Shown here in pieces: positions 1-8,230 of a stretch of DNA of 64,000 nucleotides. A program made the position numbers and the translations under genes. The notes under the pieces were generated by a model. The model was given only the letters and a program-made list of their open reading frames with translations. It ran no database searches and had not been told where the DNA came from. Source of the DNA: CAVTRI01 sp963737075 (GTDB taxonomy: Bacteria; Actinomycetota; Acidimicrobiia; Acidimicrobiales; Palsa-688); contig CAVTRI010000001.1 in assembly GCA_963737075.1 (NCBI GenBank), positions 496,001-560,000 of the forward strand. Direction: 5' to 3'. The first letter of the stretch is position 1. Every line of letters starts with the position of its first letter.

Positions 1-744
1 GCCGCTGCTGTCAGGCCCGCACAACCACGCCAGCAGGGCGGCCGGCTCGTCGGGCTCGAGCAGCCGGGGAAGCAGGTGGTGGACGGCGAACTCTGCCGTC
101 CCTTGCAATGCGTACACCGCGGCGCTTGCCTCCAGCATGTGTGTCTTGGTAGATCCCGGCGCCAGCACGTTGGCGGTGACACCGTACGGGCCGAGCTCAG
201 CCGCCAGGCTCCGCACGAGGCCGACGACCCCGTGCTTCGACGCGCTGTAGGCGGACAACAATGGGAGCCCGACCGTCCCGGCCGCCGATGCGACGGCCAC
301 GAAGCGGCCCTGGCGCGGTTCCGGCCGCGCGAGCAGGGCGGGGACCGCGGCGCGCGCGAGACGCCACGCACCCTCGAGGTTGATCGACAGCAGTGCGGAC
401 CACACTTCGTCGCTGGTCTGCCAGGCCGGCGCGCCACCAGCGATCGCTCCCGCGACAGCGACCGCGGCGTCCAGGCCGCCGAAACGTTCGACGGCCACGG
501 TCACGGCCTTGTCGAGCGCGTCCTGGTCTCGGACGTCGGCAACGATGCCGGCCGCGCGCTCAGGGCCGCCGCACGCGGCGACTGTGGCGTCAAGGTCGGC
601 TGGCCGGGCCAGCGGATAGTCAAGCGCCGGGTCATCCGCGCAGGCGTCGACAAGCACCAACTGCCACCCGCGGGCCGCCAGCCGCGCCGCGGTGGCCGCC
701 CCGATGCCGCGGGCGGCGCCCGTCAACACGGCGACGCTGCTCAC
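1..744 (-). CDS. SDR-family oxidoreductase of the mycofactocin cluster (partial, C-terminus off window)
   Basis: NAD(P)-dependent short-chain dehydrogenase. The protein begins VSSVAVLTGAARGIGAA, giving the N-terminal TGxxxGIG cofactor-binding motif, and carries the catalytic YSASK motif near positions 230-255. 248 codons are visible; the frame is still open at base 1, where only a short C-terminal tail should be missing. The GTG start at 744 overlaps the restored mftE stop (GTGA), so the gene is translationally coupled to the mycofactocin genes. SDRs next to mft genes are known as mycofactocin-associated dehydrogenases that bind nicotinamide tightly and use mycofactocin as external electron acceptor. 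That role is inferred from context; the substrate is unknown. Confidence 0.85.
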   Translation of the reverse strand, partial: MSSVAVLTGAARGIGAATAARLAARGWQLVLVDACADDPALDYPLARPADLDATVAACGGPERAAGIVADVRDQDALDKAVTVAVERFGGLDAAVAVAGAIAGGAPAWQTSDEVWSALLSINLEGAWRLARAAVPALLARPEPRQGRFVAVASAAGTVGLPLLSAYSASKHGVVGLVRSLAAELGPYGVTANVLAPGSTKTHMLEASAAVYALQGTAEFAVHHLLPRLLEPDEPAALLAWLCGPDSSG

Positions 745-1419
745 GGCCACCCCTCGACCGCGGCGATCAGCGATCGCGTCCACCGGTCAAGGATCGACGA
801 ACCCATCGCCGCCGACGCTCCCTCGGGGTCACCAAGGACCCCGTTGGCTGACACCGCGTGAACGCCGCGCGCCCGCAGAATGGGCATCAGGGCTCCGACC
901 GGCTCGTCCACACCGCGGGTGGCATGCGAGAATCCTCACCGCTCCTGGCCTCAGCGCGAGCAAGACCGAGGTCTCGGTGTGGCCGGCGTGCGCGTCGTCG
1001 CCCGGTGCTGGAGACGGCACCCAGGCCCGGACGCGGCGTCCCTCCGCCTGCAGCCTGCGAACGGCACGGCCGAGCGGCTCGGCGTTGCCGCCATGCGCGG
1101 ACAGCAGCAACGTGGCGGCGAACGCGTCGGCGGAGCGCACCAGTTCGACCAGCAGGTTCTCCAAGGCGGCCTGCCCGATCGACAACGTCCCCGCGAACCC
1201 GGCGTGCTCGCCGCTCGATCCATACGCGACCGCCGGCGCAACCAGGGCGTCCGGGCGGACCATGGCGAACCGTTCCGCGAGCGCGTTTGCGATGTCGGTG
1301 TCGGTCGATAGCGGCAGGTGCGGCCCATGCTGCTCGGTGGCCCCGATGGGGACGACGAGCAGGCTGTGGCCGGCGACCGCAGCGACCTCCGGCCAACGCA
1401 GACGGGCGAGCTGAGTCAC
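741..1419 (-). pseudogene. mftE: MftE, creatininase-family mycofactocin peptidase, broken by a +1 frameshift
   Basis: Creatininase-fold metallopeptidase that removes the C-terminal Val-Tyr dipeptide precursor (as AHDP) from MftC-modified MftA. Metal-binding features of the family are present: PIGATEQHGPHLPLSTD near the N-terminus, LLSAHGGNAEP and GHTETS. The intact frame runs from GTG 1419 to about 932. Conserved coding then continues one frame over (TRGVDEPVGALMPILRARGV, then VSANGVLGDPEGAS) to a TGA at 741-743. Removing one A from the AA at 931-932 restores a protein of about 225 residues, the usual family length. The start overlaps the mftC stop (GTGA). Either the organism has lost MftE or this is a sequencing indel; the same AGAATC context occurs at two other frameshifts in the window. 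Confidence 0.85.
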
Positions 1420-2600
1420 CGCCGCGCGGCGTGCCCCCGGGTTGCGAGCAGCCGGACGGGAGTCGAGCCCGGCCGGCTCGGGAGGGCACCAGCCGAGCCC
1501 GGTCGGCGGCCTCCGGCAGAGTGTCCCGGCCCCGGAGACGGCGCGGTCCCCGCCGCCACCCCCGCCAGCTGATGCTCACCGTGGCCGTAGACGCACTCCG
1601 GGTCCGGGCCGTCGAGCGGCAGGCCGGTGAAGAACTTGGCCGCCATGCACCCTCCCTGGCAGGCGTCGTAGGAGCCGCAGGAAGCGCACGCCCCGGCCGA
1701 CGTCGGCTGGCGGAGCGAGACGAACAACTCGGACTCGCGCCATACCCGTGCGAACCCGCCTGGCTCCCGGACGCTGCCGGCCCGGAACTCCTCGTGCAAC
1801 ACGAACGGGCAGGCGTACACGTCGCCGACCGGGTCGATCAGGCAGACCACCCGTCCGGCGCCGCAGAGATTGAGGCCGGGCAGTGGCTCTCCGAGTGCAG
1901 ACAGATGGAAGAAAGAGTCCCCGGTGAGCACACCCGGTCGTTGCACCAACCAGGCGTACAGCGCCGCCTGTTGTTCCCGGGTCGGGTGCAGCTGGTGCCA
2001 CGTGTCGGCCCCGCGGCCAGAGGGCCTCAGCCGGGTGAGTCGGAGCTGCGCGCCGTAACCGGTGGCGAGCGCCTCGAGGTCGTCGAGCTGGTCGATGTTG
2101 TGGCGGGTGATGACCACGCTGATCTTGAACGCCCCGAACCCGGCGGCTGCCAGATGGTCCATCGCCCGCCGGGCGGCGGCGTACGACCCCACGCCGCGCA
2201 CGGCGTCGTTGGTGGTGGCGTCGGTACCGTCGATGGAGATCTGGACGTCGACGTAGTCGGTGCCGGCGAGGCGCCGGGCGCGACCAGGGGTCATGGTCGT
2301 GCCGTTGGTGGAGAACTTCACGCCGACCCCCTGGCCGACGCAGTACTCAACCAGGTCGTAGAAGTCGGCCCGGATCGTCGGCTCTCCGCCGCCGATGTTG
2401 ACATAGAACACGGACATCTCCCGTAGCTCGTCCACGACCGCACGCGCCTCATCCGTCGACAGCTCACGGGGGTCCCGCCGTCCGGACGACGACAGGCAAT
2501 GGATACAGGCAAGGTTGCAGCCGTAGGTCAGCTCCCAGGTGAGGCAGATCGGAGCATTCAAGCCCCCCTTCAGCTGCTGGGCCAGGGCACTACCGGACAC
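1416..2600 (-). CDS. mftC: MftC, mycofactocin radical SAM maturase
   Basis: Radical SAM/SPASM enzyme that oxidatively decarboxylates the C-terminal Tyr of MftA and then forms the Val-Tyr crosslink. The radical SAM cluster motif is in TYGCNLACIHCLSSSG (residues about 28-43), followed by YVNIGGGEPT for SAM binding. The C-terminal SPASM region supplies CGAGRVVCLIDPVGDVYACP and CASCGSYDACQGGCMAAKF, the auxiliary-cluster cysteines. Its 394 residues match known MftC. The GTG start at 2600 overlaps the end of mftB by 11 bases, and its stop overlaps the mftE start. The C-terminal tail after GHGEHQ is low-complexity and typical of the family. Confidence 0.96.
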   Translation of the reverse strand: MSGSALAQQLKGGLNAPICLTWELTYGCNLACIHCLSSSGRRDPRELSTDEARAVVDELREMSVFYVNIGGGEPTIRADFYDLVEYCVGQGVGVKFSTNGTTMTPGRARRLAGTDYVDVQISIDGTDATTNDAVRGVGSYAAARRAMDHLAAAGFGAFKISVVITRHNIDQLDDLEALATGYGAQLRLTRLRPSGRGADTWHQLHPTREQQAALYAWLVQRPGVLTGDSFFHLSALGEPLPGLNLCGAGRVVCLIDPVGDVYACPFVLHEEFRAGSVREPGGFARVWRESELFVSLRQPTSAGACASCGSYDACQGGCMAAKFFTGLPLDGPDPECVYGHGEHQLAGVAAGTAPSPGPGHSAGGRRPGSAGALPSRPGSTPVRLLATRGHAARR

Positions 2601-2853
2601 AGATGAACCCCGATCCGGCGAGTGCGGCGAGCGCCCGCCGGTACGAACCGTGCTCGGCCGCGGGCACCCGGGCGTCGAGCGCGTCGTCGACCGACGCGTG
2701 CTCGTCGAGGCTGCGGACGAGCTCGGCCAAGAGCGGCGAGCGGAGGAACGTCAGCCGCCGGCTGCCGTAGTGGTACGCCAGCGCCCCGAACGGCTCCGGC
2801 CGCAGCGCGACACCCGGGTCCAGCCGGTAGGCGCCAGCGGAGTCAAAAGGCAT
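2590..2853 (-). CDS. mftB: MftB, mycofactocin precursor chaperone (RRE)
   Basis: 87-residue RiPP recognition element protein that binds MftA and presents it to MftC. It begins MPFDSAGAYRLDPGVALRPE and contains FGALAYHYGSRRLTFL, matching the MftB family. The ATG at 2853 overlaps the mftA TAA by one base (TAATG), so I prefer it over an in-frame GTG at 2868 inside mftA. Its position between mftA and mftC is the canonical order. Confidence 0.93.
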   Translation of the reverse strand: MPFDSAGAYRLDPGVALRPEPFGALAYHYGSRRLTFLRSPLLAELVRSLDEHASVDDALDARVPAAEHGSYRRALAALAGSGFICVR

Positions 2854-2987
2854 TAGTACACGCCGCACATGCCGTCGATGGAGATCTCCTCCACGAGCAG
2901 CTCCTCGTCGACCAGCTCGTCGTCGGCGGGATTCGTTTCAGCCGGAAGCGCCTGATCCTTGGTTTGAACGTGGGTCATACGGCTCAT
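2853..2987 (-). CDS. mftA: MftA, mycofactocin precursor peptide
   Basis: 44-residue ribosomal precursor, MSRMTHVQTKDQALP at the N-terminus, then an acidic leader (DDELVDEELLVEE) and the diagnostic C-terminus IDGMCGVY. The last Val-Tyr pair is the part converted into the redox cofactor. It is too short for most ORF callers. A second in-frame ATG at 2978 is an alternative start. Only 52 bases separate it from the divergent desaturase, so the cluster promoter must lie there or within the desaturase 5' end. Confidence 0.97.
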   Translation of the reverse strand: MSRMTHVQTKDQALPAETNPADDELVDEELLVEEISIDGMCGVY

Positions 2988-3039
2988 GATAGGGAGCGTG
3001 CCGGTATGCCACCCCAATCAACGTGTCAGACTCCTGCCC

Positions 3040-3993
3040 ATGACGGCGACGCTGACCCAGACCGAGCCAGTCGAAGCCGAGTCTGACCCCCCGCCCCTCC
3101 GGAAGACGCCTGTCCAGCAGGTCTTACTCGGCTTCTTCATCGCGGTGCCGTTCCTGGCCGTGGTCGCCGCGGTGCCGCTCGTTTGGGGCTGGGGGTTGTC
3201 CTGGCGGGACGTCGTCATCGCCCTGGTCATGTACGCGGTGACCGGCCACGGGATCACCGTCGGCTTTCATCGCCACTTCACCCACCACGGGTTCCGGGCG
3301 AAGCAGTGGCTGCGCGTCGCGATGGCCGTGGCCGGCAGCATGGCGATCCAGGGGTCGGTCGTTCAGTGGGTCGCCGACCACCGCAAGCACCACCGCTTCT
3401 CCGACCGTGACGGCGACCCGCACTCGCCCTGGAGGTACGGGACGACGGTGCGGGCGCTGGCCAAGGGATTCTTCTGGGCGCACATCGGATGGCTGTTCGA
3501 CGTCGAACAGACGTCGCAGCGGCGCTTCGCGCCGGACCTGCTGGCCGATCGGGCCATCTGGCGGGTGTCGAGGACGTTCGCCCTGTGGGTCGCGCTGTCG
3601 ATGCTGCTACCGCCGCTCATCGGGGGGCTGTGGAGCATGTCCTGGCACGGGGCGCTCACCGCGTTCTTCTGGGGCAGCCTGGTGCGCGTGGCGCTGCTGC
3701 ATCACGTCACCTTTGCCATCAACTCGGTATGTCACATGACGGGGCGCCGCCCGTACCGGACGCGGGACCGCAGTCGCAACGTGTGGTGGCTGGCGCTGCC
3801 GTCGATGGGCGAGGCGTGGCACAACTTCCATCATGCGGAGCCGACCTCAGCCCGCCACGGGGTGCGGCGCTTCGAAATCGACACGAGCGCCATGATCATC
3901 TGGGTCATGGAACGGCTGCGCTGGGTGCACGACGTCCGCTGGCCGGACGCAGGCGTCGTCGCCCGTCGCCGGCTCCCCCGCGTCGCCGCCTGA
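3040..3993 (+). CDS. Acyl-CoA/acyl-lipid delta-9-type desaturase
   Basis: Membrane di-iron desaturase of 317 residues. All three histidine boxes are present: HRHFTHH (77-83), HRKHH (114-118) and HNFHH (261-265), interleaved with hydrophobic segments at about 28-50, 55-75, 180-200 and 205-228. I chose ATG 3040 because upstream in-frame codons are not conserved-looking. The family introduces a cis double bond in C16-C18 acyl chains, commonly delta-9. The gene is convergent with the tmsB-like gene 17 bp away, whose substrate is a delta-9 unsaturated acyl chain, so it may supply that substrate (inference). Confidence 0.93.
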   Translation: MTATLTQTEPVEAESDPPPLRKTPVQQVLLGFFIAVPFLAVVAAVPLVWGWGLSWRDVVIALVMYAVTGHGITVGFHRHFTHHGFRAKQWLRVAMAVAGSMAIQGSVVQWVADHRKHHRFSDRDGDPHSPWRYGTTVRALAKGFFWAHIGWLFDVEQTSQRRFAPDLLADRAIWRVSRTFALWVALSMLLPPLIGGLWSMSWHGALTAFFWGSLVRVALLHHVTFAINSVCHMTGRRPYRTRDRSRNVWWLALPSMGEAWHNFHHAEPTSARHGVRRFEIDTSAMIIWVMERLRWVHDVRWPDAGVVARRRLPRVAA

Positions 3994-4010
3994 GCGTTTC
4001 CTGGTCGCCG

Positions 4011-5291
4011 TTACCCGCCAGCGGCAACCACCGCGGAGCGGCGGCTGAAATCCGGTCGCAGAGGCATGGCGGCGTCGCCGCCCTCGGTGCGTACCGCAAG
4101 GACCTGGTGCAGCTCCAGGGCGCGCCGTTCGAAGCTGAGCTGGGAGCCGGCCAGATAGAGACGCCACACCCGGGACCGGGCCCCGCCCACCTCGGCCACC
4201 GCCTCGTCCCAGTGGGCGTCCAGGTTGGCGGACCACGCGGCCAGCGTCTTCGCGTAGTGCTCCCGCAGGTTTTCCTCGTGCCGGACTTCCAAGCCCGCGT
4301 CCTGCAGGGCAGAGACGACCACCCCGACGGCCTCGAGCTCGCCATCGGGGAACACGTACCGGTTGATGAATCCGCGCGTGCGCACGGGTTCGGTGGTCGT
4401 GGGCCGGGTGATGCAATGGTTGAGCAGCCGGCCCTGCGGGCGCAGCTTGCTCCTGAGGAACGACGCGTACGACGGCAGCCGCCGCACCCCGATGTGCTCC
4501 GTCAGCCCGATGCTGCTCACGGCGTCGAAGCCGCCCTCGGTCACGTGGCGATAGTCGCTCCAGCGGATCTCGGCCCGATCCGTCAATCCCAGCTCGGCGA
4601 TCCGCTTCTGCCCCCATTCGGCCTGCTGGCGCGACAGGGTGACGCCGATCACCGAGACCCCGTAGTTCGCTGCCGCGTGGCACACCATCGTCCCCCAGCC
4701 ACAGCCGACGTCCAGGAGCCGCTGGCCCGGCCGCAGGTCCAGCTTGCGGCACACCAGGTCGACCTTCTCCTCCTGCGCTTCGTCCAGGGTGGCACCGGCG
4801 TTGGGGTAGACCGCGCAGGTGTACGCCATGGTCGGCCCGAGGGTCCACTCATAGAACCGGTTGGAGACGTCGTAGTGATGACTGATGGCCTTGGAGTCCC
4901 GCGTCAGCGAATGGCGAAGGCCCCACCACAGCCCTGGCCGTACCTCCTCCGCCGGCGGGGGCACTGGCCGCATGACGTCGAAACCCAGCTGGCGCAACAC
5001 CTCCAGGCGTTGCCTCCAGCTGACGTGCCCGATGTTGTCGACATCGAGGCAGGCCATGGCGTCGTGCAAGTTGCCATCGACCTCCAACCAGCCGGCGACG
5101 TACGCCCGGGCCAGGCCGAGACTGTTGGGTGAGGTAGCCACACAGTTCAGCGCCCGCCGGTCAGCAATATGGACGCCCAGGGACGCGTCACGCCGACCTG
5201 CGGTGCTGCCGTCGTACGCGCTGAACGTCACGGGGCTCGCGGGACCGACCAGGTTCGCGAGGACAGGGGCGATCGGCGTGCGGCCAGCCAT
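4011..5291 (-). CDS. tmsB: CFA-synthase-like SAM methyltransferase, TmsB/UfaA1 type
   Basis: 426-residue SAM-dependent methyltransferase of the cyclopropane fatty acid synthase family. The SAM-binding motif LLDVGCGWG lies at 192-200, with SHHYDVSNRFYEW (about 138-150) and VSSIGLTEHIG as family signatures. ATG 5291 is preceded by AGGAGG and sits just after the tmsA stop at 5306, so the two genes form an operon with tmsA first. In actinobacteria this pair (TmsB/BfaB plus TmsA/BfaA) methylates C10 of oleoyl phospholipid and then reduces the methylene. Plain cyclopropanation is the alternative; the partner oxidoreductase favours the 10-methyl pathway. Confidence 0.88.
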   Translation of the reverse strand: MAGRTPIAPVLANLVGPASPVTFSAYDGSTAGRRDASLGVHIADRRALNCVATSPNSLGLARAYVAGWLEVDGNLHDAMACLDVDNIGHVSWRQRLEVLRQLGFDVMRPVPPPAEEVRPGLWWGLRHSLTRDSKAISHHYDVSNRFYEWTLGPTMAYTCAVYPNAGATLDEAQEEKVDLVCRKLDLRPGQRLLDVGCGWGTMVCHAAANYGVSVIGVTLSRQQAEWGQKRIAELGLTDRAEIRWSDYRHVTEGGFDAVSSIGLTEHIGVRRLPSYASFLRSKLRPQGRLLNHCITRPTTTEPVRTRGFINRYVFPDGELEAVGVVVSALQDAGLEVRHEENLREHYAKTLAAWSANLDAHWDEAVAEVGGARSRVWRLYLAGSQLSFERRALELHQVLAVRTEGGDAAMPLRPDFSRRSAVVAAGG

Positions 5292-5305
5292 TTCTCCATT
5301 TCCTC

Positions 5306-6691
5306 CTAACGGGACTGCACGCACTTGGCGTACAGGTCGAGGAGCCGGTCGGACGGGTCGTACCGACGGCGCAGGCGGTGCCAGGCGTCGCCGCCATAGA
5401 GGTTCCAGAAGCGTTGCTCGTCGTAGAACGCCGTCGAGTACAGGGACTTCCTACCGCCGAGACGGTCGACCTCGGCCTCCACCCAGCGGTTGTGATGCGC
5501 AGGGTCCATGCCCGGCCGCAGCGGTACCGTCGACCAGAACCCGACGTTGACGTACAGCTGCCGGGGATCGAGCGGGTACAGGTCCCACAGCCGGTCAGCG
5601 TCTCGCCGGCGCAACGGGCACAGCCACACGGGCGTGATCGGCACCTCCTCGAGGAAGCGGCCAACGAACTCCGCCAGCCGCTCCACAGGCACCTGCACAT
5701 CCTGGATCACGCTCTCGCGCTCCGGGCGACCAAGCCGGCGGTCGACGAAACGCTTGGCATGGAAACGGTCCTCGAGGCGGACCACGTGCCAGTACCGGTC
5801 GCTGCGCAACCAGCCTCTCGGGACCAGCGGCCGCACCCACTTCCGCTGTACCTGGAACACTCGCGAGCACCAGAACCAGTCGGTATCCCAACGCCACAGG
5901 TAGTCGCGCACGGTCAGCCAGTCGTCGGCCCGGGTTTGCAACGACCGGTAGTAGACGGCGTTTCCGGTGTAGTCGCTGGTGGCGGGGGCATCGTCGGCCC
6001 ACGACCCGAGCGTCAAGTAGCACTCCCGAGGACCGAACACCACCCCTTCCACAAACGCCACGAATTCGCGGCCGGTGCAAGCCGAGGAGAGCGCCGGCAC
6101 CAGCTCTTCGATCGACGCGAACCGCAGGTGGCGCACATATACGAACGGCCGGACCGGCTCCAGCTCGATGCGCAGCCGCAGGGCGTAGCCGAGCGTGCCG
6201 TAAGAGTTGGGGAAGCCGAAGAACAGATCACGGTGCTCGTTGTCCGGCCGGGCCGTCACCACCTCGCCGTCGCCGGTCAGGATGTCCATGTCCAGAACCG
6301 ACTCGTGTGGCATCCCGTTCCGCCACGACGAACTCTCGATCCCCAGTCCCGTGACCGCACCCCCGAGGGTGATCGTCTTGAGCTCTGGTACTACCAGCGG
6401 CATGAGACCGTGGCGGAGGGTGGCGTCGACCAGGTGCTCGTACGTGGTCATCCCCTGGACGTCCGCGGTGCCGGCCTGGGCGTCGACGTCGATCACCCCG
6501 TCGAAGGCGGCCACGTCGAGGCCCGGCCCGGCCCCTGACGCCCGGGTGCGGAACAGGTTGGACGTCCGCTTGGCCAGCCGCACCGGAGTCCCAGGAGGAA
6601 TCGCCCGGTACTGGGCTTGGAGGCTCGCGACCCGCTGCTCGTATGCGGCCCAGGCGGCCGTTGGCGACAAGCGCTCGGTTATCAGCGTCAT
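5306..6691 (-). CDS. tmsA: FAD-binding oxidoreductase, TmsA/BfaA type (10-methylene fatty acid reductase)
   Basis: 461-residue FAD-binding type 4 (DHCR24-like) protein. The FAD-binding signature TLGGAVTGLGIESSSWRNG lies at about 108-126 and is followed by PHESVLDMDILTGDGEVV. In characterised actinobacterial pairs this enzyme reduces the 10-methylene acyl chain made by TmsB, giving 10-methylstearate (tuberculostearate). ATG 6691 follows a clear GGAGG. The gene is divergent from lpd with 104 bp between. No tmsC homologue is visible. Assignment rests on the combination with tmsB and on the FAD motif. Confidence 0.87.
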   Translation of the reverse strand: MTLITERLSPTAAWAAYEQRVASLQAQYRAIPPGTPVRLAKRTSNLFRTRASGAGPGLDVAAFDGVIDVDAQAGTADVQGMTTYEHLVDATLRHGLMPLVVPELKTITLGGAVTGLGIESSSWRNGMPHESVLDMDILTGDGEVVTARPDNEHRDLFFGFPNSYGTLGYALRLRIELEPVRPFVYVRHLRFASIEELVPALSSACTGREFVAFVEGVVFGPRECYLTLGSWADDAPATSDYTGNAVYYRSLQTRADDWLTVRDYLWRWDTDWFWCSRVFQVQRKWVRPLVPRGWLRSDRYWHVVRLEDRFHAKRFVDRRLGRPERESVIQDVQVPVERLAEFVGRFLEEVPITPVWLCPLRRRDADRLWDLYPLDPRQLYVNVGFWSTVPLRPGMDPAHHNRWVEAEVDRLGGRKSLYSTAFYDEQRFWNLYGGDAWHRLRRRYDPSDRLLDLYAKCVQSR

Positions 6692-6795
6692 CCGTCCACC
6701 TCCTCGGCTCGGACACTACTGCGGAGGGTGTGACGGCCATGGGGTAAGGACGACATTCCGCGGGCCGGCAGTAGGCTGCCGGGCTGATCGAGGAG

Positions 6796-8230
6796 GTGAT
6801 TCCTACGCCCGAGGCGTTCGATGTAGTGATTGTCGGCGGCGGACCGGCCGGCTATGCGGCGGCGTTGCGGGGCGGCTTGGCCGGCTTGCGGATTGCGATG
6901 GTCGAGAAGGAGAAAGTCGGCGGCACCTGCCTGCACCGAGGATGCATCCCCGCTAAGGAGTTCCTCGAAACGGCGACGGTGTTCCGCACCGTGGCCGGGG
7001 CCAAGGAGTTCGGCATCCGGGTGGAGCAGCCGGCGGTGGAGTTCGCCGACAGCCAGGCTCGCAAGCAAAAGGTTGTCGACCAGCTGTGGCGCGGGCTGCA
7101 AGGGCTGCTGAAGAAGCGGAAGGTGACGACGTACATCGGTACGGGCACCTTGCTTGCGGGCCCGGCCGGCCCCGGAGGCCACGAGCAGGGTCATGTCGTC
7201 AGAGTGGACGACGGGACCGAGCTCACGGCGCCGAACATCATCCTGGCCACGGGGTCGGTCCCCCGGACGATTCCGGGGTTCCACGTGGACGGGCAGTTTG
7301 TTCTCACGTCTGACGAGGTCTTGGATTTGGAGAACCTCCCGGCCACCGCGGTGGTCGTGGGCGGTGGGGCGATCGGATGTGAGTTCGCATCGATGCTCTC
7401 CGACCTCGGTACCCAGGTGACGGTCTTGGAAGCCTTGCCAAAGAATCCTTCCGGGATGCGACACCGACGTCGCCAACGTGGTGCTCCGTTCGTTCAACAA
7501 GCGAGGCATCGACGTGCGGACCGGGGTGACGGTGCACGGGCACACCCCCAATCCCGACGGGACGACGACCGCAGTCAGGTTCGGCGACGAGTCCATCAAC
7601 GTGGAAGCCGTCGTGATCTCTGTCGGCCGGCGTCCGCTGTCCGACGGGCTCCTCGACGGCGAGACCGGAGTCAAGGTGGACGAGCGGGGCTTCGTCGTCG
7701 TCGACGAGTACCTGCGGACTGGCGCCCCTGGCGTGTGGGCCGCCGGCGACCTGATCAATGGTCCGGCCCTGGCGCACGTGGGTTTCGCCGAGGCTGTCGT
7801 GATCATCGATCAGATCCTGGGCGAACAGGTGGTACCCGTCGACTACGTGAAAGTCCCGTGGTGCATCTACACCCACCCAGAGGTGGCGTTCGCCGGCCTG
7901 TCGGAGGCGGCCGCCGTCGAAGCCGGGTACGAGGTGGTGACCAAGAAGGATCCGTACGGTGGCAATGGCCGCGCCCTGATCGTCGGCGAGCCGGATGGGC
8001 TCGTGAAGGTGATCTGCGAACGGCGTCCCGACGGCGGTGCGGGCCGCGTTCTCGGTGTCCACATGGTGGGCCCGTGGGTGACCGAACAGCTCGGCCAGGG
8101 ATACCTCAGCGTCAACTGGGAGGCCACGCCGACTGAGGTGGCCCAGTACATCCAGCCCCATCCCACGCTGTCGGAGGTGTTCGGTGAGACCATGCTCGCC
8201 CTGACTGGAAGGGGGATCCACGTTGGCTGA
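6796..8230 (+). pseudogene. lpd: Dihydrolipoamide dehydrogenase (E3), interrupted by a single-base insertion
   Basis: Flavoprotein disulfide reductase that reoxidises dihydrolipoamide on the neighbouring E2. The first frame gives VVIVGGGPAGYAAALRG (FAD), GGTCLHRGCIPAKE (redox-active CxxxxC) and VVVGGGAIGCEFAS (NAD), ending at LEALPK near 7443. The remainder (DVANVVLRSFNKRGIDV, WAAGDLING, dimer-interface VHMVGPWVTEQ and QPHPTLSE) is one frame over, to a TGA at 8228-8230. Deleting one A of 7444-7445 turns AAGAATCCTT into AAGATCCTT and restores KILPGCDTDVAN, the expected family sequence. A start at GTG 6796 is used, but it lies inside the AGGAGGTGA ribosome-binding sequence, so the true start is uncertain. 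A sequencing error is plausible. Confidence 0.9.
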
